From CBDCCV01 sp965215025 (GTDB lineage: Bacteria; Bacteroidota; Rhodothermia; Rhodothermales; Salinibacteraceae): a stretch of 64,000 bases of DNA. The number at the start of each line of letters is the position of its first letter. Position 1 is the stretch's first letter. Positions 46,891 through 56,120 of this stretch are shown in pieces. The DNA lies in assembly GCA_965215025.1 (NCBI GenBank), contig CBDCCV010000002.1, positions 1,116,001 to 1,180,000 on the forward strand, written 5' to 3'. The notes beneath the pieces were generated by a model that did no database searches, was not told the origin of the DNA, and worked only from the letters and a program-made list of their open reading frames with translations. The translations under genes and the position numbers were made by a program.

Positions 46891-48201
46891 ATGGACAAGC
46901 TTGTCATCAGAGGCGGGCGCGCGCTCCGGGGCACGCTCCCGGTGAGCGGCTCGAAGAACACGGCGCTCCCGCTCATGGCCGCCGCGCTTTTGGGCCGCGG
47001 CACCACCACGCTCACCAACATCCCCAACCTGCGCGACGTGAAGACGTTCAGCAAGGTGACCGAGGTCTCCGGGGCGGCCGTGAACTTCGACCCGGACGCG
47101 CACCGGATGACGATTGACGCTTCGCTCATCGACCATCCCGAGGCGCCGTACGCGCTTGTGAAGAAGATGCGGGCCTCGTTCTACATGCTCGGTGCGCTCC
47201 TGGGCCGGTGCGGGCGCGCGCGCGTCTCGCTGCCGGGCGGCTGCGCCTGGGGGCCGCGCCCGGTGGACCTGCACCTCGAAGGGATGAAGGCGTTCGGCGC
47301 GGAGATCGACCTCGACGACGGCTACGTCGTGGCCGAGGCGCCGGGCGGACGGCTCCAGGGCGGCCGCTTCAAGATGGAGCCGTCGAGCGTGGGCGCTACG
47401 ATCAACCTGCTCCTGGCCGCCGTCACGGCCGGAGGCCCGTCGCGCATCGAGAACGCCGCGCGCGAGCCGGACGTGGTCGTCTTCGGCCGGGCGCTCCAGG
47501 CCATGGGCGCGCAGATCGAAGGCCTGGGCACGAGCACGCTCGAAGTCGAAGGCGTCGAAGCGCTCAATGCCGTCGAGTTCGCCAACTGCTCGGACCGCAT
47601 CGAACTGGGCACGTTCATGATCGCCGCCGCCCTGGCCGGCGCGCCGGGCGAAAGGGTGCGCATCACCAACGCCGAGCCGGACTTTTTGGGCGACGCCTTT
47701 CTGGACGCCTTCGCTCAGACGGGCACGGCGTTCACCCTCGGCCCCAACACCGTGGAGGTGACGGCGCCGGAGGCCATCAAGCCCGTCTCCATCGAAACGG
47801 CCATCTACCCCGGCTTCCCCACCGACCTGCAGGCGCAGTGGACCGTCCTCCTCGCCGCCGCCGAGGGCGAGGGCAGCGTCACAGACACGGTCTACCACGA
47901 CCGCTTTAAGCACATCCCCGAACTCCAGCGGATGGGCATCCAGGCCACCGTGAAAGGGAACGCGGCGCACGTCAAAGGCGGCGGGCGCATCAAAGGCGCG
48001 CAGGTGATGAGCACCGATCTACGCGCGAGCGTCTCGCTCGTTTTGGCCGGCATGATCGCCGAGGGGGAGACGCACGTCTTGCGCGTCTACCACCTCGACC
48101 GCGGCTACGAGAACCTAGAGCAGAAACTCCGCAACGCCGGCCTCGCCATCCGCCGCGAGGCGTACGACGAGTTCGCCGAGCCGCACGCGCTGGAGGCGTA
48201 A
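46891..48201 (+). CDS. murA: UDP-N-acetylglucosamine 1-carboxyvinyltransferase
   Basis: The 436-residue cytosolic enzyme transfers enolpyruvate to UDP-GlcNAc, the first step of peptidoglycan synthesis. Visible motifs are SGSKNTALPLMAAALL (substrate Lys/Asn), RASFYMLGALLGR, LPGGCAWGPRPVDLHLEGM with the catalytic and fosfomycin-target Cys, SVGATINLLLAA, ELGTFMIAAAL and the C-terminal HLDRGYENLEQKLR. Full length and intact. Confidence 0.96.
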   Translation: MDKLVIRGGRALRGTLPVSGSKNTALPLMAAALLGRGTTTLTNIPNLRDVKTFSKVTEVSGAAVNFDPDAHRMTIDASLIDHPEAPYALVKKMRASFYMLGALLGRCGRARVSLPGGCAWGPRPVDLHLEGMKAFGAEIDLDDGYVVAEAPGGRLQGGRFKMEPSSVGATINLLLAAVTAGGPSRIENAAREPDVVVFGRALQAMGAQIEGLGTSTLEVEGVEALNAVEFANCSDRIELGTFMIAAALAGAPGERVRITNAEPDFLGDAFLDAFAQTGTAFTLGPNTVEVTAPEAIKPVSIETAIYPGFPTDLQAQWTVLLAAAEGEGSVTDTVYHDRFKHIPELQRMGIQATVKGNAAHVKGGGRIKGAQVMSTDLRASVSLVLAGMIAEGETHVLRVYHLDRGYENLEQKLRNAGLAIRREAYDEFAEPHALEA

Positions 48202-48210
48202 CGGCCGTTG

Positions 48211-48696
48211 CTACCGCCGCGCGAGCCGAGGATCTACTGGAAACGGCTCCGGCGGCCCGACCTCCAACTCGCCGAAGCGCGGGTGCTGCGGGTTGACGAG
48301 GTAGTTCCGCTCGTGCGGCACCACGGCGCTCGGCACCGAGAGCAGGGCGCTTCTCTTCTCGCGCATCCACCGCGTGCCGAGCGCCTGCATGGAGGCCGGC
48401 CACGGCCACGCCCGCCAGTCGGCCGGCAAGTCCTCCTCGGGTAAGCGCTCGATTCCGCCCTCGCCGAAGTCTTCCGTAAGGCGGATGGGCACGGCGGCGT
48501 AGTCGAACGCGAGCAGGGCCTCGGCGTCCTCGACGTGGACGAGCGTTTCCAGAAGCGCCAGCGCCGGCGAGGCCGCTGCGTAGACCACAGGCACGCCCCT
48601 CCGGTGCCAGCGCCCCGCTCGCAGCACGGAGCCGTAGCCGCTCAAGGCCGTGGCGGCGTGCTTGGCCTTCGTGAGCCGCCAGATCGTGCGCGCCAT
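48211..48696 (-). CDS. RES-domain toxin (NAD+ phosphorylase family)
   Basis: The 161-residue protein begins MARTIWRLTKAKHAATALSG with the RES-type GRWHRRGVPVVYAAASPALALLE, containing the Arg-W-H-x-x-G and E positions after which the domain is named (Arg-Glu-Ser). Members degrade NAD+ when not bound by antitoxin. Its ATG lies nine bases after the stop of the Xre-type gene on the same strand, completing a toxin-antitoxin pair. Convergent with murA. Confidence 0.88.
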   Translation of the reverse strand: MARTIWRLTKAKHAATALSGYGSVLRAGRWHRRGVPVVYAAASPALALLETLVHVEDAEALLAFDYAAVPIRLTEDFGEGGIERLPEEDLPADWRAWPWPASMQALGTRWMREKRSALLSVPSAVVPHERNYLVNPQHPRFGELEVGPPEPFPVDPRLARR

Positions 48697-48705
48697 CTTC
48701 TACTT

Positions 48706-49170
48706 CTACGCGGCGGCGGTGAACTCGATGGCGTAGAGCATGTCCTCGACCTCGCGCGCGCCGGCCTCCGTATCGGCGCGGTCGAGCGGGCTTTCGCCGT
48801 TGAGGAGGCGCTTGGGCTGCGTCAGCCAGCGCCGGGCGGGCGCCGCCTCGCCCTCGAAAACGACGAGCGCCATCTCCGCAAGACGCGCCAACCGCAAGAG
48901 GCGGTCGGATTCCTCGGGGGTGAAGCGTCCGTTCTGACGCCGCCGCGCCAGCGTGCGCTCGGCAATCAAGAGGCGCGTGCCGGCGTCGCGGGCGGGCACG
49001 TCCAGGAACGCCCGCAGCCGCTCGAAGGCGTCGTACGGCAGCCCCTCGCGCACGGCGCCGATCAGCGCTGCCGGCGGGCAGTCGCTGCCGAAGCCTAAAA
49101 GGCCGGCGCCCTGCACCGCCTCGATGGATAAGTCGGCTACGCGAGACGGGGCGAAATCAATCTCGGCCAT
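48706..49170 (-). CDS. Xre/ParS-type antitoxin (DUF2384, MbcA-like)
   Basis: The 154-residue protein matches the Xre-MbcA-ParS toxin-binding family. A helical DNA-binding part (YDAFERLRAFLDVPARDAG, LIAERTLARRRQNGRFTPEE) is followed by SDRLLRLARLAEMALVVFEG and WLTQPKRLLNGESPLD, the typical C-terminal motif where the antitoxin plugs the RES active site. It starts at ATG 49170 and is translated just before the RES gene. It should autoregulate the pair. Confidence 0.87.
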   Translation of the reverse strand: MAEIDFAPSRVADLSIEAVQGAGLLGFGSDCPPAALIGAVREGLPYDAFERLRAFLDVPARDAGTRLLIAERTLARRRQNGRFTPEESDRLLRLARLAEMALVVFEGEAAPARRWLTQPKRLLNGESPLDRADTEAGAREVEDMLYAIEFTAAA

Positions 49171-49252
49171 GAGAAGAAAGGTCAGAGGCGGAGGAAGCTT
49201 ACGCCTTTGTTCAACGCCACCTGGCGGGCAACTTCCGGCAGACGGCATCTGC

Positions 49253-52200
49253 TCAAAAGCTCGCGCTCAAGCTCAGCCGCAGCGTGTTGATGGCGGGCGC
49301 ATCGCTGAAGGAGCGGCCGTCGTAGGCGAGCGTGGCGCGCAGGTAATCCGTGAAGGCGTACTGCCCGTCGAGGCCCCAGAGGAGCGACGTGCCGGGGCCG
49401 CGCCCGTCCGTCAGCTCGAACTCGGCGAGGCCGGCGGCGGCTTCGCCATCGAGGTCCACGCGGGCGACCTCGCCGCGCGCGGTGAGCTGCAAGCGGCGCT
49501 TGAGGGCCAGGCGCGCCTCGACGGGCACTTTGACGAGGCGGACGCGCCGCGCGCCCACGTCGTCCCTTTTGCGCGCGAGGGCGACGCCGCCCGCCATCCG
49601 CCACGGCGATCCGGGCGCCTGGTACGCTACCTCCGGCTCCACCTCAACGCTGCGGATGTCGTACTGGCGCGCCTCGAACCCGCTCTCCGACCTGTTGCGG
49701 CCCAGGCGCCCTTCCAGGCGCAGGCCCCACGCCTCGGCCGGCTCGTAGCGGCCCTCGGCGCGCCACGTCTGCACGAGCCGCTCCTCGGCCCCGGCAGCTA
49801 GCCCGTTCAGACTGCGCACCCGGTCGAAGGAGAGGTCGAGGCCGTAACCCAGCGCGCGGCGGAAGAGGTGCACGTCCTGCCCTACGCGAAGCCGCCCGCG
49901 CTGCGTGGTCTCCGGGTCCTGGAAGCGGCTCAGGTTTAATAGGTAGATCTGCGCAAGGTCCGCCGCGCGGTTCTCCTCGGTGACTTCGAGCGTCGTCTGC
50001 GTCTCGACATGCGCGAAGAGCCGTTTCCAGCGCGCCGAGGCCGAGCGCCAGGCTCGCGCCGGATCGAGTCGCAATCGCAGCCGCGCCTCCACGCCGGTCA
50101 CCGGCTCGAGCGAGTCCGACGGCACGAAGGTTTTGACGTAGATCCCCTCGTTCGGCGTGCGCTCGGGGATGAACTCGTCGATCTGCAAGAGACCGTCGCC
50201 GTTGGCGTCCTGCCAGACGTACTGCCCCACCTCCGCGCCGGTGCGGACGTAGATCTCCTGCAGCGTGGGCGTGCGCTTGGTGAGCGCTTCGTAAAAAGCG
50301 TCGATCTCGACGGCGCGGTCGAAGGGCCGCCAGCGCGTTTTCGACTGCAAGGCGATGGATTCCGTGTCGCCGCGCTTCTCATTAATGCGGAAGTAGTCGG
50401 CAAAGCGGCGGACGTGGTAGCCAACGCGCGCTTCAGTGTCGAACGATTTGCTCGCGTTGTACTTTAGGTCCGTTTGTGCCGTCCAGGAGACGGAGGCGTC
50501 ACGGAAGCGCCCGCCGGCGGCCTCGTCCTCGGTGCGCCACTCCACCTCGGCGGCGGCGGCGAAGCGGTCCGTTTCGTAGGCCAGCCCTGGCCGCCACTCG
50601 GCAAAGGCGAACGAGCGGCGCAGCAAACTGTCGGTGCGCGCGTCGGTTTGGCGGCGGCGCTCGTGCTCGACCTCCAGGCGCGGCGTGAAGCGGCCAAAGG
50701 TTTCTTCCACGGCGCCGCGCTGCCGCAGCCACGCGCCGTCTTCGCCAAGGAGCGCGTTCTCGCTTGTGACGTACTCGGCGCGGTAGCCGATCTCCGGCCA
50801 CCGCTCTTCCGTCAGCGCTGCTTCTGCGGCGCGGCGCCAGGCGCTGAACGCATTGCCGAGGTGGAGGCGGCCCGCCTCGCCGGCCAGGTGCGCCTCCGGA
50901 GCGAGGTCGAGGCGCAAGGCGGCCTCGTCCATCGTCTCGGCCCCGCCGGCGGCGAGGAGCATCTCGGACGGGTCCGAGGCGCGCGCATCGAGGTTCCACT
51001 TGCGCCCGAACTCGACGGGCCGCGTCCGGTCGAACGTGGCAAAACCCTCGCCGCGAGCGGTGCGCCGGTATTCGCCCGAGAACGTTATCTCATCGAGCGC
51101 GCCGAAGCTAAGCGCGCCGAGGTCGAGCGGGACGGCTTCGAGGCGGGCACCGGCGACGTAGGCATCGCCGCGGTCGTCGGCGTCGCCCAGGGCGGAGAGG
51201 CGGTTGGGATCGTTGAGCGAACGCGCCCACTCGCCGAAGAGGACGACGCCGCGCGCCGGCTCGAACTGGCCGTTGAGGTCGAGGAGGCGCTGCTGCTTGG
51301 GACTGGGCAGGCGGCGCACGGGGGCGTATGCGCCCTCGCCCAGCCCTTCGTACTCGTAGAGGATGCCGTTGGCCGCGCGCCCGGCGCGGGCGTAGCTGCC
51401 CTCCCCTTCGCCCACGCGCTCGAAGCGCACGCGGAACACGGGTGTCCCAGCTTCCGGCGCTCTTTCGAGGGCGACGAACACGGTGTCCGCCGTGCCGTCC
51501 GCGCCAGGGCGCACCTCGCGGCGGTACTGCACGTAGGTGGCTTCAGGGTCGAAGAGGACGCGCTCGGCGCCTGAGCGCACGGCCTCGGCGTCGCCGGCTT
51601 GGGCGACGAGGAGCGAGTCTTCCGGAGAAAAGTCGAACGCGCCGCCGAACTGGCGGCTGTCGGCCTCGCGGATGAAGGCGGCGCCGAGGGCGAGGCGCGC
51701 GCGTCCGTCTTCGCGCTCAAGAAAACCGGCGCGCGCCTCCGTGCCGAGCGTCGTGCGCGTGAACGCCTCGGTGGTGTACTCGAACTCGACCGTGAGGCGG
51801 CGGTCGGCGGTGATGAGGCGGCGCGGCGTGAAGGTGATCTCGGCCAGGGCGTAGTCGATGGTGTAGTCGTTCGTCTCGCCGCGCACGAGGCGCTCGCCGT
51901 CGAGGTAGACCTCTTCGGAGCCGGCGATGACGAGGATGAAGCGCTCGTCGTTTTGGCCGGTAAGGCGGTACGGCCCCTGCACGCCATCGATGGGTTCGAT
52001 GTCCTGCCGGCGGTAGCGCCCGCGCGCCGTGGCGGCGGCGGCGGTGATCTGAGCGGCGCCGAGCCACGACGCCTCCGCCGGCCCGTTCCAGCCCGTGGTC
52101 ACGGCGGCGCCCTGGAGCTTGCGGTCGAACCGCGCGAACTCCGTCCCGCCAAAAGCCACGTCCACATCGCCGAGGCGGGCGGTGCCCTGCGGCGCGGCGA

Positions 52201-52873
52201 TCTCGACGAAGACGCGGTCGAAGTCGCGCAGGCGCTCGGTGGTGCCCTCGGGCTGGATGGGCGTGTTCTCGTCGGTGAGGACGGCCTGCACGCGCACGTC
52301 CTCGGCCACCTCGCCGGCAAGCTGCAAGCGCAGGCCGGACTCGACGGCCACGTCGCGTTGGCTCCCAGCGATGACGCCGCGCGTGATCGAGCCGCTCCGC
52401 TCGAGCGTCAACCCGGCAAAGGGATTGAAGCCGTCCGCGCCCGCCGTGTCCGCGCGCTCCTCTTCCACCACCACGGCGAGGGCGCCGGTGGAGTCGGCCG
52501 GGCGCGTGGCGAGGCGCCGCCGCCGGTACACGTCGCGGAAGGCGAACGGGAACGTGCGGTAGACGGCCACGAGACGCGCATCGCCGCCGGGCGGGCGGAT
52601 GCGCAGCCAGAGCCGCCCGCGCCGGTAGTCCAGGCGGTACTGCGACGTGTCCAGCGGCGCGCCGTCCACCAGAATCCGCTCCGAGCCGGGAAGCACGAAC
52701 GGGCGCAGCGCGAACGGCTGCGCCGCGAAGATGTCCAGCGTGTCGCGGTGCGCCGCCGGGTCTGCCCGCTCGGCGGCCTCGGCAGCGTCCGGCGGCGTCT
52801 CCTGCGCGCGTGCGGCGGCGTGGCCGAGCATCAGCAGCAGCCCGCACAGCAGCACCGCAATCCTCAATCGCAC
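49253..52873 (-). CDS. Large outer-membrane beta-barrel protein
   Basis: The 1206-residue protein has a signal peptide (MRLRIAVLLCGLLLMLGHAA...ARAQE). Two beta segments of similar type occur: GSERILVDGAPLDTSQYRLD followed by YRRGRLWLR near residue 65, and EEVYLDGERLVRGETNDYTI followed by DYALAEITFTPRRLI near residue 320. The second half is a long run of amphipathic strands with alternating charged and aromatic residues. The C-terminus LRLSLSASF, with a terminal Phe, is typical of barrels inserted by BamA. A distant SprA-like relationship is possible from the strand pattern but unproven. Confidence 0.7.
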   Translation of the reverse strand: MRLRIAVLLCGLLLMLGHAAARAQETPPDAAEAAERADPAAHRDTLDIFAAQPFALRPFVLPGSERILVDGAPLDTSQYRLDYRRGRLWLRIRPPGGDARLVAVYRTFPFAFRDVYRRRRLATRPADSTGALAVVVEEERADTAGADGFNPFAGLTLERSGSITRGVIAGSQRDVAVESGLRLQLAGEVAEDVRVQAVLTDENTPIQPEGTTERLRDFDRVFVEIAAPQGTARLGDVDVAFGGTEFARFDRKLQGAAVTTGWNGPAEASWLGAAQITAAAATARGRYRRQDIEPIDGVQGPYRLTGQNDERFILVIAGSEEVYLDGERLVRGETNDYTIDYALAEITFTPRRLITADRRLTVEFEYTTEAFTRTTLGTEARAGFLEREDGRARLALGAAFIREADSRQFGGAFDFSPEDSLLVAQAGDAEAVRSGAERVLFDPEATYVQYRREVRPGADGTADTVFVALERAPEAGTPVFRVRFERVGEGEGSYARAGRAANGILYEYEGLGEGAYAPVRRLPSPKQQRLLDLNGQFEPARGVVLFGEWARSLNDPNRLSALGDADDRGDAYVAGARLEAVPLDLGALSFGALDEITFSGEYRRTARGEGFATFDRTRPVEFGRKWNLDARASDPSEMLLAAGGAETMDEAALRLDLAPEAHLAGEAGRLHLGNAFSAWRRAAEAALTEERWPEIGYRAEYVTSENALLGEDGAWLRQRGAVEETFGRFTPRLEVEHERRRQTDARTDSLLRRSFAFAEWRPGLAYETDRFAAAAEVEWRTEDEAAGGRFRDASVSWTAQTDLKYNASKSFDTEARVGYHVRRFADYFRINEKRGDTESIALQSKTRWRPFDRAVEIDAFYEALTKRTPTLQEIYVRTGAEVGQYVWQDANGDGLLQIDEFIPERTPNEGIYVKTFVPSDSLEPVTGVEARLRLRLDPARAWRSASARWKRLFAHVETQTTLEVTEENRAADLAQIYLLNLSRFQDPETTQRGRLRVGQDVHLFRRALGYGLDLSFDRVRSLNGLAAGAEERLVQTWRAEGRYEPAEAWGLRLEGRLGRNRSESGFEARQYDIRSVEVEPEVAYQAPGSPWRMAGGVALARKRDDVGARRVRLVKVPVEARLALKRRLQLTARGEVARVDLDGEAAAGLAEFELTDGRGPGTSLLWGLDGQYAFTDYLRATLAYDGRSFSDAPAINTLRLSLSASF

Positions 52874-53027
52874 AGCAACGAGAGCCTTTTCTCAGAAACC
52901 GGAACGCCCGCACGCCGGAGCCGAGCGGCCCCAAAGCGCATCAGCACGGTCCCGACAAACTAAGGGCGTCGTTGCAGCGATGGGGCGGGGGGCCGGTAAA
53001 CGCTTCTGTTCAGATGGGCGCGCGGCT

Positions 53028-53237
53028 TTAGAGGGCGCGCACGTCCTGCGCTTGCAGTCCCTTGCGCCCCTCGACCACCTCAAAGTCCACGCGCTGCCCT
53101 TCTTCGAGCGAGCGGAAGCCATCGCCGTTGATGGCGCTGTAATGAACGAAAATGTCCTCTCCTTGCGAACGCTGAATAAAGCCAAAGCCTTTTTCCGCGT
53201 CAAACCACTTTACGGTACCTTCTTCGCGCGATTCCAT
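53028..53237 (-). CDS. Cold-shock domain protein
   Basis: The 69-residue protein reads EGTVKWFDAEKGFGFIQRSQ, then DIFVHYSAINGDGFRSLEEG. KGFGFI and DIFVH are the two RNA-binding motifs of the Csp fold. It binds single-stranded RNA or DNA and keeps mRNA unfolded. A TTGACT-N17-TACCAT promoter lies about 105 bases upstream, giving a long leader as is common for csp genes. An alternative start 15 codons earlier (MNSVDTPETG) is open. Confidence 0.93.
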   Translation of the reverse strand: MESREEGTVKWFDAEKGFGFIQRSQGEDIFVHYSAINGDGFRSLEEGQRVDFEVVEGRKGLQAQDVRAL

Positions 53238-53340
53238 TGTCAATGCCTCTGATAGGCCGGTTTCTGGTGTATCTACTGAGTTCATTTGCCCCCCGCCCGT
53301 GCGCAGCCCGAAGCTGCGGTGGAGAGGGCCTGATGTAACA

Positions 53341-53369
53341 ATGGTATGACTGCGCGAAAAGATAGTCAA
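53341..53369 (-). promoter_or_regulatory. Promoter of the cold-shock gene
   Basis: On the minus strand TTGACT (53364-53369) is followed after 17 bases by TACCAT (53341-53346). It is placed to give a leader of roughly 95 bases before the ATG. Confidence 0.6.
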
Positions 53370-53383
53370 GCCGCGCTTCCCTT

Positions 53384-54337
53384 TTACTGATTAGAATGCG
53401 CCGCCGGAGGAATCTCCTGGTAGAGCCGCTCTTCTGTGAGCAAGAACAGACGCTCCCCCACGAAGGCGATGTCCACGAGAGGCGCAAGGAGCGCGACGGG
53501 GATCGCGCGCAGCCGCTCCCCTTCCATCGAGAAGACAAGCAGCCGATCCGGCAGCACCGCCCACCATTCGTTTTTGCGGATAGCGAGCGCCACCACCGCC
53601 GCGCCGTCGTCGCCCAGCGGGAGCGTGCGCAGGTGCGTGCCCAGCGCGTCGTAGACGACGACGGCGGCGCGGCCCCGGTCCGCCACGAACGCCTCGCCGC
53701 GCGCCGAAACAGCCAGCGCCACCGGCTCGGCCAGCGCCCCCTCGCCTGCCCCGAACCCGCCAATCGTTTCGCGCACGCGCTGCCCGGCGTCCCATCGCAC
53801 CACCACACCTTCGGCAGCATCGACGGCCAGCACCTCGCCCGTAGCCGCCGTGGCAACGGCGATGGGACGACCGCGCCCCAGCTCGTGCGCATCCTCCTGG
53901 CCGGCGTTGTAGACGGGCCGGGCTGGGCGCTCGCCCGCCGCGCCGTAGCCGCGTCCCACGGGCAGCGTCTCCAGGTGGCGCATCTCGCGCGTGAAGCGCT
54001 GGATGCGGCTGTTGCCCGCGTCGGCGACGAGGAGGACGAGGCCGTTGGTGGGGTCCACGTCGGCCGGCTCGTCAAAGGCGCCTTCGCTGCCGCCGGGGCC
54101 GCCCAGGCGCTCGGGCAGGCCGCCCGGCGCGAGGCGCACGACCACGCCAGCCCCCGCGTCGGCGACGTAGAGCACGCCGGCAGGGTCGGCGGCTAGGGCG
54201 CGGGCGTCCTCGAAGTAGAGGCCGGGCACGACCTCGGCGCGGAGCGTGTCGGGCGCTTCGGCGGGCTGCGTAGCGGCGGCGCGCGCGCCGAGAGGCACCA
54301 GCGCGCAGGCGACGATCAGGCAGAGCAGAGTGAGCAC
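53384..54337 (-). CDS. Exported NHL-type beta-propeller protein
   Basis: The 317-residue protein starts at GTG 54337 (VLTLLCLIVACALVPLGARA), a signal sequence. It then carries repeated propeller blades: FEDARALAADPAGVLYVADA, DVDPTNGLVLLVADAGNSRI, RPIAVATAATGEVLAVDAAE and EPVALAVSARGEAFVADRGR. Each has the NHL-like pattern of hydrophobic strand, Gly, then V-x-D. Probably a surface or periplasmic binding or sensing protein with unknown ligand. An upstream ATG would add 70 codons translated from a palindromic repeat. Confidence 0.75.
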   Translation of the reverse strand: MLTLLCLIVACALVPLGARAAATQPAEAPDTLRAEVVPGLYFEDARALAADPAGVLYVADAGAGVVVRLAPGGLPERLGGPGGSEGAFDEPADVDPTNGLVLLVADAGNSRIQRFTREMRHLETLPVGRGYGAAGERPARPVYNAGQEDAHELGRGRPIAVATAATGEVLAVDAAEGVVVRWDAGQRVRETIGGFGAGEGALAEPVALAVSARGEAFVADRGRAAVVVYDALGTHLRTLPLGDDGAAVVALAIRKNEWWAVLPDRLLVFSMEGERLRAIPVALLAPLVDIAFVGERLFLLTEERLYQEIPPAAHSNQ

Positions 54338-54373
54338 TTTGATTAGCGCACGAGGAGGCCGCTGCTGTTCACG

Positions 54374-54498
54374 TTCCCCTCCTGGACAGGAGGGGCGCCC
54401 GACAGGGCGGGGTGGTAGATCAGGGCAAGCACATCGTCTGAACCGTGTAGCAAATCCCCCGATCCACCACCCCCGGCCCCTCCTGTCCAGGAGGGGAG
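54374..54498. repeat. REPIN-like element: two inverted CCCCTCCTG hairpins
   Basis: CCCCTCCTGGACAGGAGGGG at 54376-54395 is itself a 9-bp-stem hairpin, and CCCCTCCTGTCCAGGAGGGG at 54477-54496 is its inverted partner. Inside them GGGGTGGTAGATC pairs with GATCCACCACCCC. Two inverted palindromes about 80 bases apart form the architecture of REP doublets. It fills the purD to propeller spacer. Confidence 0.7.
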
Positions 54499-54555
54499 TT
54501 CTTTCAGCTTGCCGAAGGGCTTCAGGCGGGTTCATCGCGTTTGGCAAAAATCGCC

Positions 54556-55851
54556 TCAGTCCTGCGCCGCGCGGAGGCGCGCCAAGCCTTTCTGGCCGAT
54601 GTCGAGGCGGTACGTCTTCCCCTCGAAGTGAATCTCGTCCACGGCGCCGTAGGCCGCGCGCAGGGCCGTTTGCAAGCCATCGCTTAGCGCGGTAACGCCT
54701 AGGACGCGCCCGCCGGCGGTGACGACCTCTTCGTTCTCAGACCGGGTGCCGGCGTGGAAGACGGCGGCGGTGCCATCGGCTTCGGCGGCGTCGAGGCCGT
54801 GGATGGGGAAGCCGGTGTCGTAGCTTTCGGGGTAGCCGGCGGAGGCGAGGACGACGCACGCGGCGGCGCCCGCGCTCGTGTGCAGCGCCACGCGACCGAG
54901 GTCGCCCGCGACGAGCTTTTGGAAGACCTCGACCAGGTCCGTCATCAAAAGCGGAAGGACGACCTGCGCCTCCGGGTCGCCCAGGCGGCAGTTGTACTCG
55001 ACCACCTTCGGCCCGCTTTCGGTGAGCATGAGGCCGCAGTAGAGGACGCCGCGGTAGGGCGCGCCCTCGGCGGCCATGCCGCTCAGGGTCGGCTCGATGA
55101 CCTCGCGGCAGATACGCGTGAGCAAGTGGCCGGTGACGGCAGGCGCCGGCGCGTAGGCGCCCATGCCGCCCGTGTTCGGCCCCGTGCCGCCTTCGCCGAG
55201 GGCTTTGTGATCTTGCGCGGGCGCCAGGAGGACGTAGTGCTCGCCGTCGGTGAGGGCGAAGACGCTGGCCTCCTCGCCTTCCATCAGCGCCTCGATGATG
55301 ACCTCCTCGCCCGCCGCGCCGAAGTCGCGCTCTTGGGTGATGCGGCCCAAGGCGGCGTGCGCTTCTTCTAACGTCGCGCACACGAAGGCGCCTTTGCCGC
55401 CGGCCAGCCCGCTCGCCTTGACGACGATGGGCGCGCCTTCTTCGTCAAGGTACGCGCGGGCGGCATCGTGCTCCTCGGCAGAAAACGTGCGGTGCGCGGC
55501 GGTGGGGATGCCGTGGCGCTGCATGAACGCCTTGGCAAAGGCCTTGCTGCCTTCGAGCCGCGCCGCCGCCCTCCGCGGCCCGACGATGGCGCGGCCCGCC
55601 TCCTCGAAGCGGTCCACCACGCCGGCCACGAGCGGTCCCTCCGGCCCCACCACGGTCAGGCCGATGTCTTTTTCTTCGGCAAAGCGGAGCAACCCGTCGA
55701 GGTCATCCGCTTCGAGGGCGACGTTGGTGCCGTGCCGCGCCGTGCCGGGGTTGCCGGGCGCGATGTAGAGGTCGGGCTGCTGCGGGCTGCGCGCGAGCGT
55801 CCACGCTAAGGCGTGCTCTCGTCCCCCGCCGCCGATGATGAGAATGCGCAT
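54556..55851 (-). CDS. purD: Phosphoribosylamine--glycine ligase
   Basis: The 431-residue ATP-grasp enzyme makes glycinamide ribotide in purine synthesis. N-terminal ILIIGGGGREHALAWTLARS, GPEGPLVAGVVDRFEEAGR, the ATP-grasp loop KASGLAGGKGAFVCAT, GGMGAYAPAPAVTG and the metal-site YNCRLGDPEAQVVLPLL are all present. Length and start are normal. purM is at 36076 on the same strand but distant. Confidence 0.96.
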   Translation of the reverse strand: MRILIIGGGGREHALAWTLARSPQQPDLYIAPGNPGTARHGTNVALEADDLDGLLRFAEEKDIGLTVVGPEGPLVAGVVDRFEEAGRAIVGPRRAAARLEGSKAFAKAFMQRHGIPTAAHRTFSAEEHDAARAYLDEEGAPIVVKASGLAGGKGAFVCATLEEAHAALGRITQERDFGAAGEEVIIEALMEGEEASVFALTDGEHYVLLAPAQDHKALGEGGTGPNTGGMGAYAPAPAVTGHLLTRICREVIEPTLSGMAAEGAPYRGVLYCGLMLTESGPKVVEYNCRLGDPEAQVVLPLLMTDLVEVFQKLVAGDLGRVALHTSAGAAACVVLASAGYPESYDTGFPIHGLDAAEADGTAAVFHAGTRSENEEVVTAGGRVLGVTALSDGLQTALRAAYGAVDEIHFEGKTYRLDIGQKGLARLRAAQD

Positions 55852-55918
55852 TTTTGTTTCGTTAACGAGACTTTTTTTGGAGAGGCGCTCTGCTTTACCG
55901 AGGCAGCTTCGCCAAGTT

Positions 55919-55998
55919 TGACGACGACCGCCGACCGCTGACGACCGACCGCCGCCGGCCTGCCGGGAGAGAAGCAGCGGTCCGCCGTGGGCCGTCCT
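55919..55998. repeat. GACGACCG-type palindrome upstream of purD
   Basis: The left arm GACGACCGCCGACCGCTGAC pairs imperfectly with the right-arm region AGCGGTCCGCCGTGGGCCGTC (given as two halves AGCGGTCCGC and CGTGGGCCGTC) around GCCTGCCGGGAGAG. It lies between the divergent purD and LPG-synthase-like genes. Confidence 0.45.
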
Positions 55999-56120
55999 CG
56001 AACGCAGAATTCATGCTTTCGGCGCCGGCTGCTTCTTACTATGCGGTGCCCTTCAACATACGAAACGCTCCGGCGGCAGACGCAACCGCCGGGCGGACTG
56101 CTTTGGCGCGCTCTTCTGCC

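Noticed and set aside
54374..54498. CRISPR-like array from repeated CCCCTCC units
   Set aside because: Only two units occur, in inverted order, with no spacers and no cas genes.
56013..56120. N-terminal extension of the LPG-synthase-like protein from ATG 56013
   Set aside because: Codons include ATA and CGA and low third-position GC, unlike the rest of the gene, and the GTG at 56121 gives a normal short tail before the first helix.
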